Of a stretch of DNA of 64,000 nt, positions 22,430-33,766 are shown piece after piece. This stretch comes from Dolomedes plantarius. Its lineage: Eukaryota; Arthropoda; Arachnida; Araneae; Dolomedidae. Each line of letters opens with the position of its first letter. Position 1 is the first letter of the stretch. The notes beneath the pieces are model-generated. The model had not been told where the DNA came from. It saw only the letters and a list, made by a program, of their open reading frames with translations, and made no database searches. The position numbers and the translations under genes are program-made. The DNA lies in NCBI GenBank assembly GCA_907164885.2, contig OU015492.1:207532993-207596992 (forward strand), read 5' to 3'.

Positions 22430-23169
22430 AACCCTTCAAAATCTCTAAACAACCCATGGAGATTATTGCGTTGAAATCAGATATGTCAATGGCGTCAACA
22501 ATTTTTTTTGCTAAAGATGTTTGCGTAGATAAATGAACTAGAATTTTTCTAGAGTATGCATGGCCAAGCAACATTTTTTCTACTGAGGTAGTTACGTACA
22601 TCAAAGTTATTATTTATTTTAACTCACCTCCAGCCATTATGTACCCAATGCAGCCTAAGTATGACATAAAAATATAGAATCCACCAAGCCTCACAACACA
22701 ACTTGATAACAATCGATTAGGTGTTGTTGCAACTTTCTCTTGAGCTTTGAAATGCAGAGATTTGACAAACGTGAGTATACAAGACTTTTGGCGCACATGC
22801 GCGGGTCATCCCCCCATTGCGATGGGGATGATCCACGCATCCTCGTCCTACGCGTGACTGTTCGCTATTTTCAAAGTCATTTATATTTGTTCGTGTTAGA
22901 CTTATAAAAAGATGTAGTGTTTTTGTTCATAATTTAATGGTCTTCAATTTTTTCATTCAATTTTTTTACATAAAATCAATATTTCTGAAGTTACTTGCAA
23001 AAAACCAAAAAAGTCTACACATTTTCCAAGATGGTGTCAAGATGGATCCAAGAAGCTCAAGTCTGATCGGTGGGGACTTTTAGTATGTTCATTAGCATGC
23101 CTAAAAAAAACATCACCAATTTTCAAAACTTTCATATTTTTTAGCCATAAAACCTATTTTGACTGGGCT
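22430..23169 (-). repeat. Right terminal inverted repeat
   Basis: This is the inverse of 18,821-20,365 without the nested MITEs. At its inner end (22,410-22,604, minus strand) it still encodes a diverged version of the gene's N-terminus, YVTTSVEKMLLGHAYSRKIL. A related stretch is also repeated directly: about 22,280-22,440 resembles about 22,870-23,020, both with an ACATAA...GTTA-TTGCAAAAA pattern. Confidence 0.83.
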
Positions 23170-23445
23170 TTAAGGGTAGAAGTGACCATGTGAGGGCACT
23201 CATTATGAAGATGACGAACGGCTGTAGACATATTCCTCCTACGATGGTCCCTTATTGCTGCTTTCAACTCATCCTTCAACATTGCACTGTATTGGGCACT
23301 ACTCACTGGCTCAATTTTCTCTCGCCAATGCAGGCCTCTACATACTATTCCAGCATTATTTCTGTGAATATCGTGAGGTTTCGCACCCACCGACCACAAA
23401 TATCTGACGACAGCTTGCTGCTCCTCTACGGTTTAAATTCCTAAG
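23170..23445 (-). pseudogene. Mariner transposase fossil, N-terminal part
   Basis: On the minus strand the frame reads EEQQAVVRYLWSVGAKPHDI, the N-terminal helix-turn-helix of mariner transposases. It then jumps to SSAQYSAMLKDELKAAIRDH from the middle of the catalytic domain, so more than 100 residues were lost by internal deletion. The second catalytic motif (usually HDNARPH) reads HLHNECPH, with Asp replaced. The rest continues at 18,820 beyond the insertion. Confidence 0.78.
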
Positions 23446-24245
23446 GGCGATGCCCTTTCGTAAATCCCCCTTCTGATTAAGAACTCATGCTAATTATTAG
23501 GTATTGTCAAGACCTTCTGTCTGACTGAAGGAATATGAAATGCCTTTGGTGTTCGTTTCAGGAGCTACAGTAAATTTACAGTTAATTTTTGAACCACATT
23601 CGTATATACCCTTTTCTAGAGCATACAAATGTAATTTTTCTGCTTAACCGTTTTAAAATGAAATTTTATAGTCTGTGAATTATACTGCATTATAGTAATA
23701 TCACAGCATTGTTGAGCAATTTACATTTTAACGTTTTTCATGTAAATCCTTAATTAGAAATGATGATCCAAAATGAAAGTGGACATTAAAGGTTGTATTA
23801 ATGCTATTTAAATATGATATGTATGTATACTCTTACACATCATACATTAATTTTATGACAAAGCACTAGTAATTATTAAAACTTATTACATCCATCTACA
23901 TTAGTTAATAAACATCATGCAGTAACCTATTAACTAAATTTAATTGTTATCAAACTTTATCTGTTAAATGATATTTAAACATTATTATTGGAAAAACACT
24001 CATAATTAATTATTGATCGTAAGTAAATACTACATACGAGCGGCATGACAATATGACTGCACTGCAGTTCTGATGGCATGGCGTTATAAACTGAAAATTT
24101 TTGACATAACCTCCCTTAAGATTTTAGTTATGATATATAATTTTTTTTGCTAAGTAATTGTTTGTAAATATGATAGAACAATTGATTCTCCATGATCAAT
24201 ACAAATTCAATACCAGAAATAAAGCTGCTGACAAATTATTCCATA
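23446..24245. other. Unassigned AT-rich sequence
   Basis: I see no gene or clear repeat boundary. Confidence 0.5.
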
Positions 24246-24437
24246 TTGGGTTTGGTTTGGTGTAGAAAGCTATGGTCATTTTTTGCTACACGAGGGTTAA
24301 TTAGACCGGCCTACCTACAGTTTACAGCGGATTCCGAACGGCTACAAACATCCATGCCAATAGTGGGACTCGAACCCACAGACCCTGCCCCATCACCATA
24401 GACATTCGGCCATCATCTGGCAGTCCAGATTGGGACA
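24246..24437 (-). repeat. tRNA-derived SINE, minus strand
   Basis: On the minus strand an A-box-like ATGGCCGAATGTC is followed by a consensus B-box GTGGGTTCGAGTCCCAC. The tRNA-unrelated body follows (GGCATGGATGTTTGTAGCCG). The same head and body, diverged, recur at 43,340-43,470. Confidence 0.7.
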
Positions 24438-24786
24438 CTCCACCTTTGTGGTAGTTCAGTACATAGAAAGTTTAATAACCTTTTCCCTTGATCTGAAGAA
24501 TAAATAAAAACACTGTATAAATTTTCACCAGGAAAAGGAAACAGGGGAGTGTTTGAAACTAAAATGGATTTAGTCTTTTATTTTGTGATCCAAGAAACTA
24601 TAAATTTATACTTGTACTTTGGATATTTTATATTGCAGGCTATGCCCTTTAAAGAAAAAATACATCCGTTACTAGGAAGTATTTTTTGGAACGAAGTTCT
24701 TTTACGCGGCTTACAGTAGAGTGAACTGGCAGGAATCGTCAAGTAACGAAAAAGCATTATGCCCCGTTCATAAGAGCTTTTTCTAA

Positions 24787-24941
24787 AGGACTCTGTGGCT
24801 GAATGGTTATCGCATCGGGCTACGGAGTATCGCACTACGGAGCGAGAGGTCCTTGTTTCAAATCCCCGCACAAGCGCTGGCCGTTTCTATTCCCACTCAT
24901 TCTTGGAATAGCGCTATATATATATATATATATTATATATG

Positions 24942-24985
<44 letters not shown>
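24787..24985 (+). repeat. tRNA-derived SINE with (TA)n tail
   Basis: The head reads CTGTGGCTGAATGGTTATCG (A-box) and GTTTCAAATCCCCGC (B-box), close to a Ser/Leu-type tRNA with a variable arm. A short body (ATTCCCACTCATTCTTGGAA) and a TA tract from about 24,915 follow. The anticodon-arm region is repeated and irregular (CTACGGAGTATCGCACTACGGAG), so it is not a functional tRNA. Confidence 0.65.
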
Positions 24986-24986
<1 letters not shown>

Positions 24987-26384
24987 TCAATAGAAATCTA
25001 CATATTAAATCACGTTTAGAGTTGAAAAAATAACGTAAAGAACTTTGTTCCTGACGGGGGTCCCCCGACCGAACAGTTTTTTTTCTTTTTACTTCGATTT
25101 AAAAGAAAAAATTTAATTTTCTTTATGCGCTGATATTTCATACGGAAGCTCGCACGGTAACAACAAATGAATGTTGGTGAAAATATTCAAGGACGCATAC
25201 ATTACATCAGAAACACATTGATTAAAGTCTAGGAAATACTATTATATGTACTTGATATATATCGAAAAATAACATGCAATTTTTTTCAGAGAGGATAGAC
25301 GTAGTGATAAATTTTTTTTTAGTTTGATCGTTTATTTTAGTTAAGAAAAAATAGAATAATACAATATATATTTTATTAAAAAACTTCTAAAGCATGTAAA
25401 AACCGAAGTTAATTTATTTATTGAAAATCAATTAATTTAGGAATTACAACTTGCACGGTAAACTGTGTAGTAATAGATACTTTATATGACCACTGAAAAC
25501 ATTTTGTTATAAAGAAACTTCAAGTTAATTCAATTCATAATACGCATTCATAAAAAATATTGTTTGATATTTCCTCTAACAGCAATATATGAGCTTGCAT
25601 TACTTTCTAAATGACATTTTTTGGTGTATATTTATTACAGTGAATATCTAAAGAGAACTAGGAAGTATTTATACGGCATGATCAAACAATAAAGAAATAA
25701 TTTTAACATTAAAAAATCGGAAGTTGAAAGTAGTGATAAAGCTCTGTATTCAGTATTTGAATGATGTGATGTCTAGTATTAATTGACACTTTAAAAAATA
25801 TTTAAAGAATTTGAAATGTAATTAAAACATTAGAATATTCATTGTTATTGTAATTACAGAATGCAACAATTGAATATTAATTATTTCAAAAGCTGATCTT
25901 CGCATATCAAATATTCGATAAATTTTTCATGCAGATTGAATTAGTTTTCTAGACTTTGGAAAATACCAGCTAAAAAAGTCTATATTAGAAATTTAACTAG
26001 TTTCTATATATAATTAAATAATAGTTGAATGTGTGTGTGTGTGTGGGAAATGAAAAGTAATTGAATTATCATTTAACCATTTTTCAATAAGGGATTTACT
26101 ATCAGAAAAGATTCCTTTCATTTACTCTCTACTACTATGTTAATAACCTCGGGCCTAAAAAGAATGTTCCGCCGGTAGTTAGCATCGCTTAACATACACA
26201 GGAGTGAGTGGTAGAAATTAAATCATATCCGACTCGCGCGTTCGCGTGAACAGCTATCATTAGAAATTTTCTATGTTCTCTGATTATAGTACGGTTATGA
26301 AGTGAATACAAGATTTGAATACTGTGTTTTACTCAATAATGTATCTGAACCTCTAGCGAAACATACTTATAGTCATTTTTTATA
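24986..26384. other. Unassigned AT-rich sequence
   Basis: No gene was seen. A short (TG)n run lies at about 26,030. Confidence 0.5.
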
Positions 26385-27600
26385 GGAATAAAAATTCATT
26401 TAGCATGACACTGAAACAAGAGAAAACTTTATGTATAAAATCTTTGTTGAATATATTATGTGTGTACTGTTCCTTTGTGAAATATGTTTTGATAGCAAAA
26501 AGGCAAGTCTAAGAAAAAGGAAAATTGTAATGACATTTAAATCAGATTTTCTCACTTCTGTAGAAGATGTGAGTTGGAATATAGATCAGCATGGGAAAGT
26601 GTCCATTGGATTTATGTTTAACGTTTTATAGGAGTAAAAATACATTTAGCACGAAACCGAAATAAGGGAAATCTTTCTGTAGAAGATCTTTGTGAAATAT
26701 ATTTTGTACGTACTGTTCCTTTGTGAAAAATGTTTCGATGGTAAAAGCCAAGAAAATGGAAAATTGTAATGCCTTTTAAATCAGAGTTTCTCACTTCTCT
26801 AGAAGATGTGAGTTCGAATATAGATGAGCATGGGAAAGTTTCCATAGGATTTATGTTTAACGTTTTATAGGAATAAAATTTCATTTAGCATGAAACTGAA
26901 ATAAAAGAATGCTTTCTGTAGAAAATCTATATTAAATATATTTTGTGTGTATTGTTCTTTTGTGAAACATGTTTCTATGGTAAAAGGCAAGTCTAACAAA
27001 AAGGAAAATTGTAATGACTTTTTAAATCAGATTTTCTCACGTCTGTAGAAGATGTGAGTTGGAATATAGGTGATCATAGGAAATTGTCCATTGGATTTAT
27101 GTTTAACGTTTTATAGGAATAAAAATTCATTTAGCATGAAACTGAAATAAAAGAAAGCTTTCGACAGAAAATCTTTGTTAAATATATTTTGTATGTACTG
27201 TTCCTTTGTGAAACATGTTTTGATAGTAAAAGGGAAGTCTCAGAAAAAGGAAAAGTGTAATGACTCTTTGAAATGAGATTTTCTCACTTCTGTAGAAGAT
27301 GTGAGTTGGAATATAAGTTAGCATGGGAAAGTGTCCATTGGATTTATGTTTAACGTTTTTGGAAATAAAAATTCATTTAGTATGAAACTGAAATAAGAGA
27401 GAGCCGTGTGTAAAAAATCTTTGTTAAATATATTTTGTATGTACTGTTACTTTGTGAAACGTGTTTTGATAGTAAAAGGCAAGTCTACGAAAAAGAAAAA
27501 GTGTAATAACTTTTTAAAACTCCGATTTTCTTACTTCTGTAGAAGATATGAGTGTGAATATAGGTGAGCATGGGAAAATGTCCAATGAAAATATGTTTAA
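26385..27600. repeat. Tandem repeat, five units of about 243 bp
   Basis: Units begin near 26,385, 26,630, 26,870, 27,114 and 27,361. Shared landmarks are AATTCATTTAGCATGAAACTG, TGTACTGTTCCTTTGTGAAA, GAAGATGTGAGTTGGAATAT and GGATTTATGTTTAACGTTTT. The last unit fades at about 27,600. Units differ by 5-15%, so the array is old. Open frames here are periodic artefacts. Confidence 0.92.
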
Positions 27601-27940
27601 CTCCGCATTTACAATATCTAAAATGAATATAGAATTTTTAATTCTTTAAAAGCAACTAGTTTCGTTTCGTATGGTCTATTCTACATATACTTGAAACTTT
27701 TTTTCTGCAAGTTTATTTAAGTAAATAGAAAGTTTTATTTAAATCATTTTCCTGAAGAATCTATAGTCTGAAAATATGGAATAATACCCTGCTCATGAAA
27801 TTGTTATAATAATAGGGCATGGTACTTTTCTGCACTGCAAATGCCAGCCTGTTGCTGTGCGTAGAAAATGTATAATTTGCTAGAATCCAACGTGACCAGA
27901 AATCCTGTGTAAAAATCAAATGAATGTTAAAATTTAATGA
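27601..27940. other. Unassigned sequence
   Basis: The stretch between the tandem repeat and the fold-back element shows no recognisable content. Confidence 0.45.
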
Positions 27941-28675
27941 CCTTGAAGCTCGACGAAATAACTTTAAATATTGTCTAATTCTAACCCCAAAAATTCAAAT
28001 AATATTAGAAAAATAAATTTTCTTTCTCTATAAATATAAAGCAAATATCTTTAAATATGTCATATATAAAAATGGAAATTTAAATCTATAAATAATTTTA
28101 AAATTAGCAGTTTAGAATTTTATATGATTAACCGCTAATTTGAGTTTGCGTGCTGCACTGCTTTTAAACTAATATCAATAGGAAACTGTTAAAACTACAC
28201 TCGTATGTATATTTCAAGGTACTCTACATTTTAAAACTAAAAAATGTGAGATTCTGGAAAACTTTTTTTTATGTGGAAAAATTATGCAAATAATTGGGAA
28301 ATTTTTTAAGTTTTCCAATTTTATGCTCAATTTTTATTTTAAATAATATTTATTGATATTTATTTGGTTTTATATTACAGGTAAATATATTACACGTGTA
28401 TTCTGACCATTAATGATTTTCTGTAAGAATATATCTCAATTTTATGATGCGCGCAGAACTTTATGATTTTTTATCAACAGTTAATCATATAAAATTCTAA
28501 ACTGGTAATTTGGAAATTTTTTACAGATTTATAATTTCCATTTTTATGTAGAGATATTTAAAGATATGCACTTCATATGTATAAAGAAAGAAAATTTCTT
28601 TTTCTAATATTGTATTTTCTAAGATTTTTTGTTAGAATCAGACCATATTTATAGCAATTTCGTCGAGGTTCAAGG
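27941..28675. mobile_element. Fold-back or MITE-like element with about 200-bp arms
   Basis: The left arm starting CCTTGAAGCTCGACGAAAT (27,941-28,140) is matched in inverse by the right arm ending ATTTCGTCGAGGTTCAAGG (28,470-28,675), at roughly 75-80% identity. The middle holds no coding capacity. No clear target duplication was found. It could be a non-autonomous DNA transposon or an old inverted duplication. Confidence 0.65.
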
Positions 28676-28722
28676 AGAGCTATCTCATATTAAGGGTGCC
28701 CCCTTAATATGAGATAGCTCTC
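28675..28722. repeat. Perfect hairpin, 22-bp stem, 4-nt loop
   Basis: GAGAGCTATCTCATATTAAG and GG pair exactly with the inverse after the loop TGCC. It lies exactly at the right edge of the fold-back element. Confidence 0.95.
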
Positions 28723-30252
28723 ATTCCATGTGATGAAATGCTCTCCTGGTTATGTATCAAAGAAAGGTGAAGTGTTCAGTCAGTTTCTGAGTAATTTTTT
28801 TTTGAGTCGGTCCATGTGTTTTGAGTCTAGCAGGGTCTGTTGTATATCAAATCCTGTGCATTAGATTCCGGAGATTACGGTAAATCTGATACTGACTTTA
28901 AAAGGATGTCAACTACAAAATAAAACCGTGCTTCTATAATGATTTTCAGATTATTTTCAGAAAATTAAAAAAGTTCATGCAAATAAAATTTCTTATTAGA
29001 TTGCTTATGTCGTCATAATGTGGAGTATTATTTAGTATTGCTAAATACATCATTTCTTTGTCCAGACAATCCGAGGTGGAATATGTTTAAAAAAAACCAC
29101 AATCGTATTGCAAGTAATGCAAAAGTCCCTTATCAAATGTCATACATTTCTTTTAAATACAACTTTACATCCGTGCTAAACTAAAGGCATGATTAGCATG
29201 TTATGAAGAAAATCTAATTTTCAGACTGTTTTTTTTTCAGTTTAAAAACATTCATATTAAAAAGTTATGTTTTAGGTAAATAATATTATGGAAGTTTTTT
29301 TAAATCTAAAATTACGAGTGCGGTTTGTGTTTTTTCTGACTTAGGAAAGCAGAATTAATCATTTGGCATCCTTAATTAGCAATGAAGAGTCTCTTTCCAT
29401 TAAACTTTCAGAATTTTTAAAAGGTTTACTAATTTTTTTTTTCTGAATGAAGGATTCGGGTTGGCTTTTCATAATTTTTAGTTTTTACCAAAGATGATTA
29501 GATGCATAAATTATACATTTTTGTTGGAAAAAGGTTCAACGATTGACGCCCAAAGTGAAATTTTTAAGTTATTTATTTTTGCTCTATACATTGTTGGGAA
29601 TCTTTGAAAAAAAATTTTTATTACTTACACATACGTCTAAAAAATGAGTGAAATTATGATTTAAGTTGTCGTATTTTTAGTTGTTACGTGGTTGAATAAA
29701 GGCATATAATTATATTTGTATACACTTGGGTTGATACAAATGTGTCAACTCCTGCAATGAAGCTTCCTAATTTTCCTCTGTTATATCCAGTCACTTCAAA
29801 CCGGTGCATAGTATGTATAGATTTATTTGTCCATCGGAACTGTTATCATTGTTCTAATGTCCAGGACAGATGTCCATTGCACCATATTCATCGATAAGCA
29901 GCATTTAGAGCTGTTATGCAGGACTGATTAACAACATCACAGCCATGTAAACCGATGAAATGAAGATCTTTGTACGTTATACTTGTGCTTTTGATTTCTA
30001 GAAGTCTCACTTAGCTATTGCGCAGTAATGCGTCAATTAGTTCTAATGGATTTCTTCGTTTCAAAAAAATCCCTATCAGGAAATTACTTTGGTTTACCTG
30101 TGCGTTTTGGTGCTCAAGGCAATCCTTTCATTTTCCAGCATTGCCCTGCATGTAATGCTATTGTCTTGAATATGTTTAAAACGCTCCGCACTATTCTTTA
30201 CAGATACAACGAAGATGTAACATTCCGCTACCATATTCTTTCCTGCTGTATC
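28723..30252. other. Unassigned sequence
   Basis: No gene was identified. The frame opening at 30,028 runs into the SINE at 30,253 and is not credible as a protein. Confidence 0.5.
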
Positions 30253-30495
30253 TGTCGTGGCTGCAATGTCCTCCAAGTTCTCAGATTTACGTCTGGTGGT
30301 GCAGGGTCAAGTGTCCCGGTCTCGTCATTTGATTGGGTTCAAAATTACGGTACCAGTCATTTAACCAAGTCGGATTCCGACCCTTTTGTCGCTATTGGAA
30401 ACCGGAGCGTATCAGTCTGCTCAACAGCCTTAGGGACTGGAACTGATATATAATATCTGTCAAGGGGCATCAGAAACAAAAACAACTACAACATA
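30253..30495 (+). repeat. SINE copy, 5'-truncated (same family as 53,573-54,412)
   Basis: GCAATGTCCTCCAAGTTCTC, the GGTGCAGGGTCAAG block, AAAATTACGG..CCAGTCATTTA, CAAGTCGGA and the CTTAGGGACTGGAACTGAT end match the SINE near 54,177-54,390. The tRNA-like head is missing. Confidence 0.75.
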
Positions 30496-31139
30496 TTCTT
30501 TCCACTAAAACTTCTTGCAAGCTTTGATATTTTAAGTGAAACTAGCAATATGAAATCTTACAAAGATGATAGGGGTTCCCAAATGCTCTGCAATACTGTA
30601 GAATGCAGAAGGAAAATATATTTCATTCCGAGAGGACAAGCCATTATTTTTGCCTTCGTAATTACAAACACCAGGTATGACAAATTGGTTGCTCATGAAA
30701 AACTCAACAGTTAATCGCACTCGCATTAATATATCCTATCCTCAGTTCCACACTTGTTTTAGGCAAGAATCTTGTCGAAATGGAGACAAGATTGTCCTTA
30801 AATTTTTATTCCAATACAAATGTATTGGATGTTTGTTTTGACTCTCATTAAGCATTTGAACTTTAATATGAAATACACCATTCCCATGAATATTAATGAA
30901 AACATAAACCCCAAGAATATAGGTTATGATGATGATTTCGTGTCTATGAGGAAGCCACGGGTAGAGATGACGGCCCTGGCAAACTGCACTATATTGACAT
31001 CGTAGAAGGTTCAGTCTCGTAAACAAGACTCCAATTTTTAACAGTTCAGCAAGGATGGCTGGCCAATGAAAACTGTGTGCCGTCGTCAGTTCTGTGTCTG
31101 TCTAGATTCATCATAGAAAAGAGTGTCATTGTCTAAAGG
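30496..31139 (-). other. Possible degraded coding remnant, unassigned
   Basis: One minus-strand frame contains stretches such as RAVISTRGFLIDTKSSS and FLGFMFSLIFMGMVYFILKF between several stops. The hydrophobic segments could be a membrane-protein relic, but I recognise no family. Chance is not excluded. Confidence 0.15.
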
Positions 31140-31300
31140 GTTGGACTTTTCCCTGATGGTCCGCGGAAGGTATTTTATTTCCCTTCTACCATCCAAAGGA
31201 AACCAATGGAGGCATTCCCCTGTCCGCTACCTGGGGACACGCTCTCTAGGGGTGACAGGCTCCCCCGAAAGAAGAATATAGGTAGTAGAGGCATAGGCAT
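31140..31300 (+). repeat. Probable dispersed repeat (SINE-like body)
   Basis: A GC-richer block has GCATTCCCCTGTCCGCTACC and GGGTGACAGGCTCCCCC. I recall similar stretches as repeated in spider genomes. No second copy lies in this window. Confidence 0.3.
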
Positions 31301-33766
31301 AGTCATAATTAACTTTAGTGGCTCCTGGGAGTTATAGCTCCATATGCTCTGTATAGTTCAATGTGGAATGTATCTTGATTACTTTTCTCTAAAATTGATT
31401 ATAATAGTATTGAGTGTGTGTGTAAAGAAATAGAGGGTCTAAAAAAAAGAAAAAAAGAGGTGACTTAAATTAAATTACAAAATGTTTTAACAGTTTAGGT
31501 TGGTAGGTAATGAAGGAATAACTGGGAGTGTGGACAAAATATTAATAAAAGAGGCCAGGATTTTGGAAAAATATTTAACCTGAGACAATTAAGGAAGATT
31601 CAAAAAGTAATGATGGCCGGACAGAAATCGAATGGAAGCAAAACAGCGAATTCTACGAAGAGAGCTTATGGGAAATGTGTCAGTGGGCGGAGCAACATGC
31701 ATGGAGCTGTGGTTGATTGTTCGGAGTGACAGAATATAGGTACATTCACTATAATAAGGATTTTGAAAGAGAAGATCTAATGAAATAATAAAGTATTTTG
31801 CAAGACCAGATTTGCTTCAAAATAACGAAGTAATTGTAATTACAACGTCAAAATCTGGTACCGTGTGACAACAGTATACAATATGAAAAGTTGATTTTGG
31901 GGAGAGATGTTCTTTTAAATTACAATTTAAAATTTAAAGAAAATATAAATTTGCACACTTTTGGTTTCTCGCAGAGTTTGCGTAGGACGTTACATAAATT
32001 GTAGCTGTTAACAAGTTAATTCCATTTGTAATACTCTTTATATTGTATCATAAATGAAAATGGATGAGAATATTAAAGAACACACCATTCGAGAAAAAAT
32101 GTCTAATGTAATATTACGAAGAAATTCTATTTTAATCCAGAAGACTGCTTTTAGTATTAATCATGAATTATCAACTAGTGAATTTATCCACTCTGAGAAA
32201 ATAAAATGGCCCTTCTCGATGAAATTTTAGTGCAAAAAACGGATTTTTAATACGAGGAGATTTTCTGACCATTGATTTTGGCTGTTTGTATCTGATGGTC
32301 GATAGCGTTTAAAGATTTTACTTTACGGATTTGAATTTCAGCCAGAACATAATTTCATAATAAAAGCAAGCTTTAAATGTCAAGTATCCAATGCATCACT
32401 TTTTTTTATACTGCTATTTATTCCATTTCTTTTGAGTGATAGAGTCAACTTTTCATGACATTATTTTTACAATGTAGTTTGTTGCAGTATGTATACAAAG
32501 GTAAACTTATATTTCCATAACCTGATATTCCATTTTTGAAGTCATATCTTTTCTGAATTTTATAATGTTTTATTTTGGGAATACGAGGAATTCTTTGAAG
32601 GCAAAATCGAACCCAGTATTGTGAGGCCGGAAATCAGTAGAACTATCTTTAGATTAATATGAAGAAGTTGTATATATTTACGGTCACAAAGTGGAACAAA
32701 GTCTAATAACTAAAATGCAAAACTTCAACCATCGAATAAAATATGCCTAAATCGTAAAAGTCTCTCCAAGTTAATACTCGAAAACCTTTCAGAAAAATTC
32801 GACTCAGAATGTCTATTTCATGAATTTTAATATCCTTTTGGAATTTTTCAGGTCCTGAAATATATTTCTGACTTCTTTCTTTTAGTCAAATGACATTTAC
32901 GAAAATGCCTTGCAAATATTTTGTATATACGTATTCCGACTTTCTAAAATGGATTTCACCAAGAAAAGGATTCGATTCAGTTTTATTTGTTTTCGTCTTT
33001 CCTTGAAACATATTCATATACAGAAAGATTTATTTACTTAAAAGAAAATTATATCCTAATATCCTTAATGCATTTTGCAAAAGTCAATAACATAAAGTGT
33101 TTTTTTTTTCATCATTGGACTTCGAAATTTTATACAAAAGATGAATATGCTATCATTTGTATCATGGATAATAAAGTATAGTAATGTTGTCTAAATATCG
33201 ATTTGTTCAATTGTCAGGCATTTTGACGATGTAAATGCTTAGTGTAATAAAAATTGATTTATTTTACAGTACTCTGCATTTAATATCCGATATAGATTAA
33301 AAAAGGGGTACCCACATGTTCTAAAAGAACTTGGTAAAGTCAAGTATACAGAGGCCTGGAATGAAACCATTAATTTATTGAAAACCATTGTTATTATGTC
33401 ACAGTAAAAGTACCTGATTTTGAAGAAACATGTATTTTAAGATTTTAAAATTTAAAAAGGAATTTGTAAACTGTTTTTTTTATTTTTTATTCAAAATGCT
33501 TGCCCTACATTATTTTTTAATATTAAACCCTGCTACATTTAAACACATTGTTCTTAATATCTTGGAATTACTATCTTTAAAATAAAATACGATTTTTAGT
33601 ACTTATATTAAAAGAAGTTTTAAGTACTCTTCTAAAAAGCGTTTGAGGATATTTAATGTTTATAGTGCCGTGAACTATAAGCCTTTGTTTCAGTAATTAG
33701 CCGTTTTTTACCAACAATGGGAGATAAATCTATATTTTTGCAAAATTATGTCTATCTATATGTAAC
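31301..33766. other. Unassigned sequence
   Basis: No gene or repeat border was recognised. A moderately GC-richer patch lies at 31,520-31,740, without a usable open frame. Confidence 0.5.

Larger units (their letters stand above)
18821..23169 (+). mobile_element. 4.35-kb element with about 740-bp TIRs and TTAA duplications
   Basis: The ends are TACCCCAGTCAAAATAG and, inverted, AGCCCAGTCAAAATAG, with TTAA on both sides (18,817-18,820; 23,170-23,173). Inverted similarity runs inward to about 20,365 and 22,430. Without the two MITEs nested in the left arm, each arm is about 740 bp. Between the arms lies the ruin of a PIN-like gene. The insertion splits a mariner fossil, which confirms both borders. 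Length without nested MITEs is about 3.5 kb. TTAA targeting suggests piggyBac or Kolobok, but I see no transposase of either type. I do not recognise the superfamily. Confidence 0.85.

Noticed and set aside
24364..24415. Possible tRNA gene on the minus strand
   Set aside because: The B-box is perfect, but the A-box arm is worn and a second copy with the same non-tRNA body lies at 43,340, so it is a SINE.
24787..24880. Possible functional tRNA gene
   Set aside because: The promoter boxes are good, but the anticodon and variable-arm region contains an irregular internal repeat, and a SINE body with a TA tail follows.
30028..30453. 141-residue open frame
   Set aside because: The second half lies in a SINE found again at 54,177-54,390, and the first half shows no protein-like pattern.
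30530..31026. Receptor-like membrane protein remnant
   Set aside because: Hydrophobic stretches appear in one minus-strand frame but with several stops and no recognisable family motif. AT-rich DNA gives such stretches by chance.
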